From contig NZ_KI535341.1 in assembly GCF_000160075.2 (NCBI RefSeq), forward strand, positions 74,274 to 138,273: 64,000 nt of DNA, in the 5' to 3' direction. The notes beneath the pieces are model-generated. The model saw nothing but the letters and a program-made list of their open reading frames with translations, was not told where the DNA came from and made no database searches. This DNA is from Abiotrophia defectiva ATCC 49176. GTDB taxonomy: Bacteria; Bacillota; Bacilli; Lactobacillales; Aerococcaceae. The stretch's first letter is position 1, and every line of letters begins with the position of its first letter. This document shows, piece by piece, positions 63,076 to 64,000 of the stretch. Made by a program: the position numbers and the translations under genes.

Positions 63076-64000
63076 TAGCATTGAGGGTCAGGGGACTAAA
63101 TGTTTTTTGTAAATAAAGCGGATAGGCAGCTGCCCCAATCATGGCTGCATTGTCCCCACAGAGGGATAGGGGCGGAATCAAGACCTGCACATCAGGATAG
63201 CGACTAGCCAATTCTTGTTCCATACGTTGGCGGAGCCCACTGTTGGCGGCCACGCCCCCGGCCAGAATAAATTGCTTAACTGGATATTGGTCCAAGGCCT
63301 TAAGGGTCTTGCCCACCAAGACATCGACGACGGCCTGCTGGAAGCTAGTGGCTAAATCAGCCGTCACCAGCTCTTGGCCCCTTTGCTTGGCATTATGAAC
63401 CAGGTTCATGACCGCACTTTTCATGCCACTAAAGCTGAAGTCCAAGTTATCTTCCTGGAGCATGGCCCGCGGCACTGGATAGGTATCCTGGCCTTGATGG
63501 GCCAAGGCATCCACATGCTTACCGGCCGGATAAGGCAGGCCCAGCAAGCGTCCGACCTTATCATAGGCTTCGCCAACCGCGTCATCCTGGGTCTCTCCCA
63601 CGACTTGATAGCTTGCATGCTCAGGCATGTAAACCAACTCGGTATGGCCGCCCGAAGCAATCAGGGCCAGCAGAGGAAAGGCTAGTGGCTGCCCGATTTG
63701 ACTGGCATAGATGTGGCCGGCCAAATGATTGACCGCAATCAAAGGCTTGTCGTGGACTAAGGCCAAGGTCTTGGCGGCCGTAATCCCGACTAGGAGGGCG
63801 CCGACTAGGCCCGGCCCCTGGGTGACTGCAATGGCATCAATGTCCTGCCATGTGACCCCGGCTTGTTCTAAGGCCAAACGGGTCACCTGACTGATCTGTT
63901 CCACATGGTGGCGGCTGGCTACCTCTGGCACCACCCCGCCAAAGCGGATATGGCTTTGGACCTGGGAAGCCACCACATTGGCTAAGATGGTCTGGCCGTC
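63056..64000 (-). CDS. tsaD: tRNA N6-adenosine threonylcarbamoyltransferase TsaD (5' end outside window)
   Basis: 315 codons are present; the frame continues past the window edge (upstream DGQTILAN), so about 25 N-terminal residues are missing. The ASKHA ATPase fold signatures are clear: [16 protein letters not shown], the metal His pair in [36 protein letters not shown] and [12 protein letters not shown]. It transfers threonylcarbamoyl to A37 of ANN-decoding tRNAs, together with TsaB and TsaE. It faces the ABC-F gene convergently. Confidence 0.96.
   Translation of the reverse strand, partial: DGQTILANVVASQVQSHIRFGGVVPEVASRHHVEQISQVTRLALEQAGVTWQDIDAIAVTQGPGLVGALLVGITAAKTLALVHDKPLIAVNHLAGHIYASQIGQPLAFPLLALIASGGHTELVYMPEHASYQVVGETQDDAVGEAYDKVGRLLGLPYPAGKHVDALAHQGQDTYPVPRAMLQEDNLDFSFSGMKSAVMNLVHNAKQRGQELVTADLATSFQQAVVDVLVGKTLKALDQYPVKQFILAGGVAANSGLRQRMEQELASRYPDVQVLIPPLSLCGDNAAMIGAAAYPLYLQKTFSPLTLNAKPGLFL

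Overview
The window comes from a low-to-mid GC Firmicute of the order Lactobacillales. The 16S rRNA 5' end, the YutD/YutF, MecA, Spx, PerR and YdiF/TsaD gene contexts, the streptococcal-type ferrochelatase and the N-glycan-degrading enzymes all fit this. The fairly high GC and the 16S start most resemble Aerococcaceae, and Abiotrophia is my best guess from memory (not verified).

Layout. 1-830: 5' end of a 16S rRNA gene (minus strand) preceded by four tandem promoters about 90 bp apart. 830-12 kb: housekeeping genes (pgi, an S1-domain protein, a cyclophilin, a YumC-type reductase, OsmC, the yutD-HAD-membrane operon, a glycerol-dehydrogenase-like enzyme, a MazG-like protein, a threonine-aldolase-like enzyme, an aldo/keto reductase). 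12-16 kb: an orphan immunity-like protein, a cyclase, a secreted protein, TraX and a membrane protein. 16.5-22 kb: two tandem paralogous surface proteins with lethal-factor-like HExxH metalloprotease domains and G5 domains, one with an LPNTG sorting signal and one without. 22-33 kb: small accessory genes, including a DUF4300-like lipoprotein, an S66 peptidase, an APH(6)-like kinase, a glycan cluster (GT2-GtrA, phosphodiester glycosidase, membrane protein), a MarR/SRPBCC pair, a C39-like protein and ferrochelatase. 33.2-36.6 kb: a decayed, AT-richer accessory island with a broken gene duplicate, an ATP-grasp fragment, the right end of an ISL3-type IS, an amber-interrupted Crp/Fnr gene, IS21-like end repeats, and an orphan DUF6710-like gene beside a possible toxin tail. 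36.6-52 kb: RlmD, an exported flavinylated fumarate-reductase-like protein, an amino-acid ABC transporter, a GT4, HAD, AKR, HerA-like ATPase, MecA, Spx, TrpS and PerR. 52-58 kb: a three-enzyme intracellular N-glycan operon (GH125-GH38-GH20) with a cre-like operator. 58-60 kb: an uncharacterised DUF1576-like trio. 60-61 kb: a gene-free array of three long palindromic hairpins. 61-64 kb: an ABC-F protein and the 3' part of tsaD.

The most interesting unexplained signals are non-coding. A dispersed intergenic element (two full copies near 40.2 and 44.8 kb, one inverted half copy near 44.05 kb) keeps its stems through compensating base changes around a conserved core, which points to a structured RNA. 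A tandem array at 60.1-60.85 kb carries part of the same core. I also see the quadruple rRNA promoter array and the differently anchored metalloprotease paralogues as worth following up.

All functional names come from recognising motifs by eye; no database search was run. Start codons were re-chosen wherever a ribosome binding site clearly supported another start.
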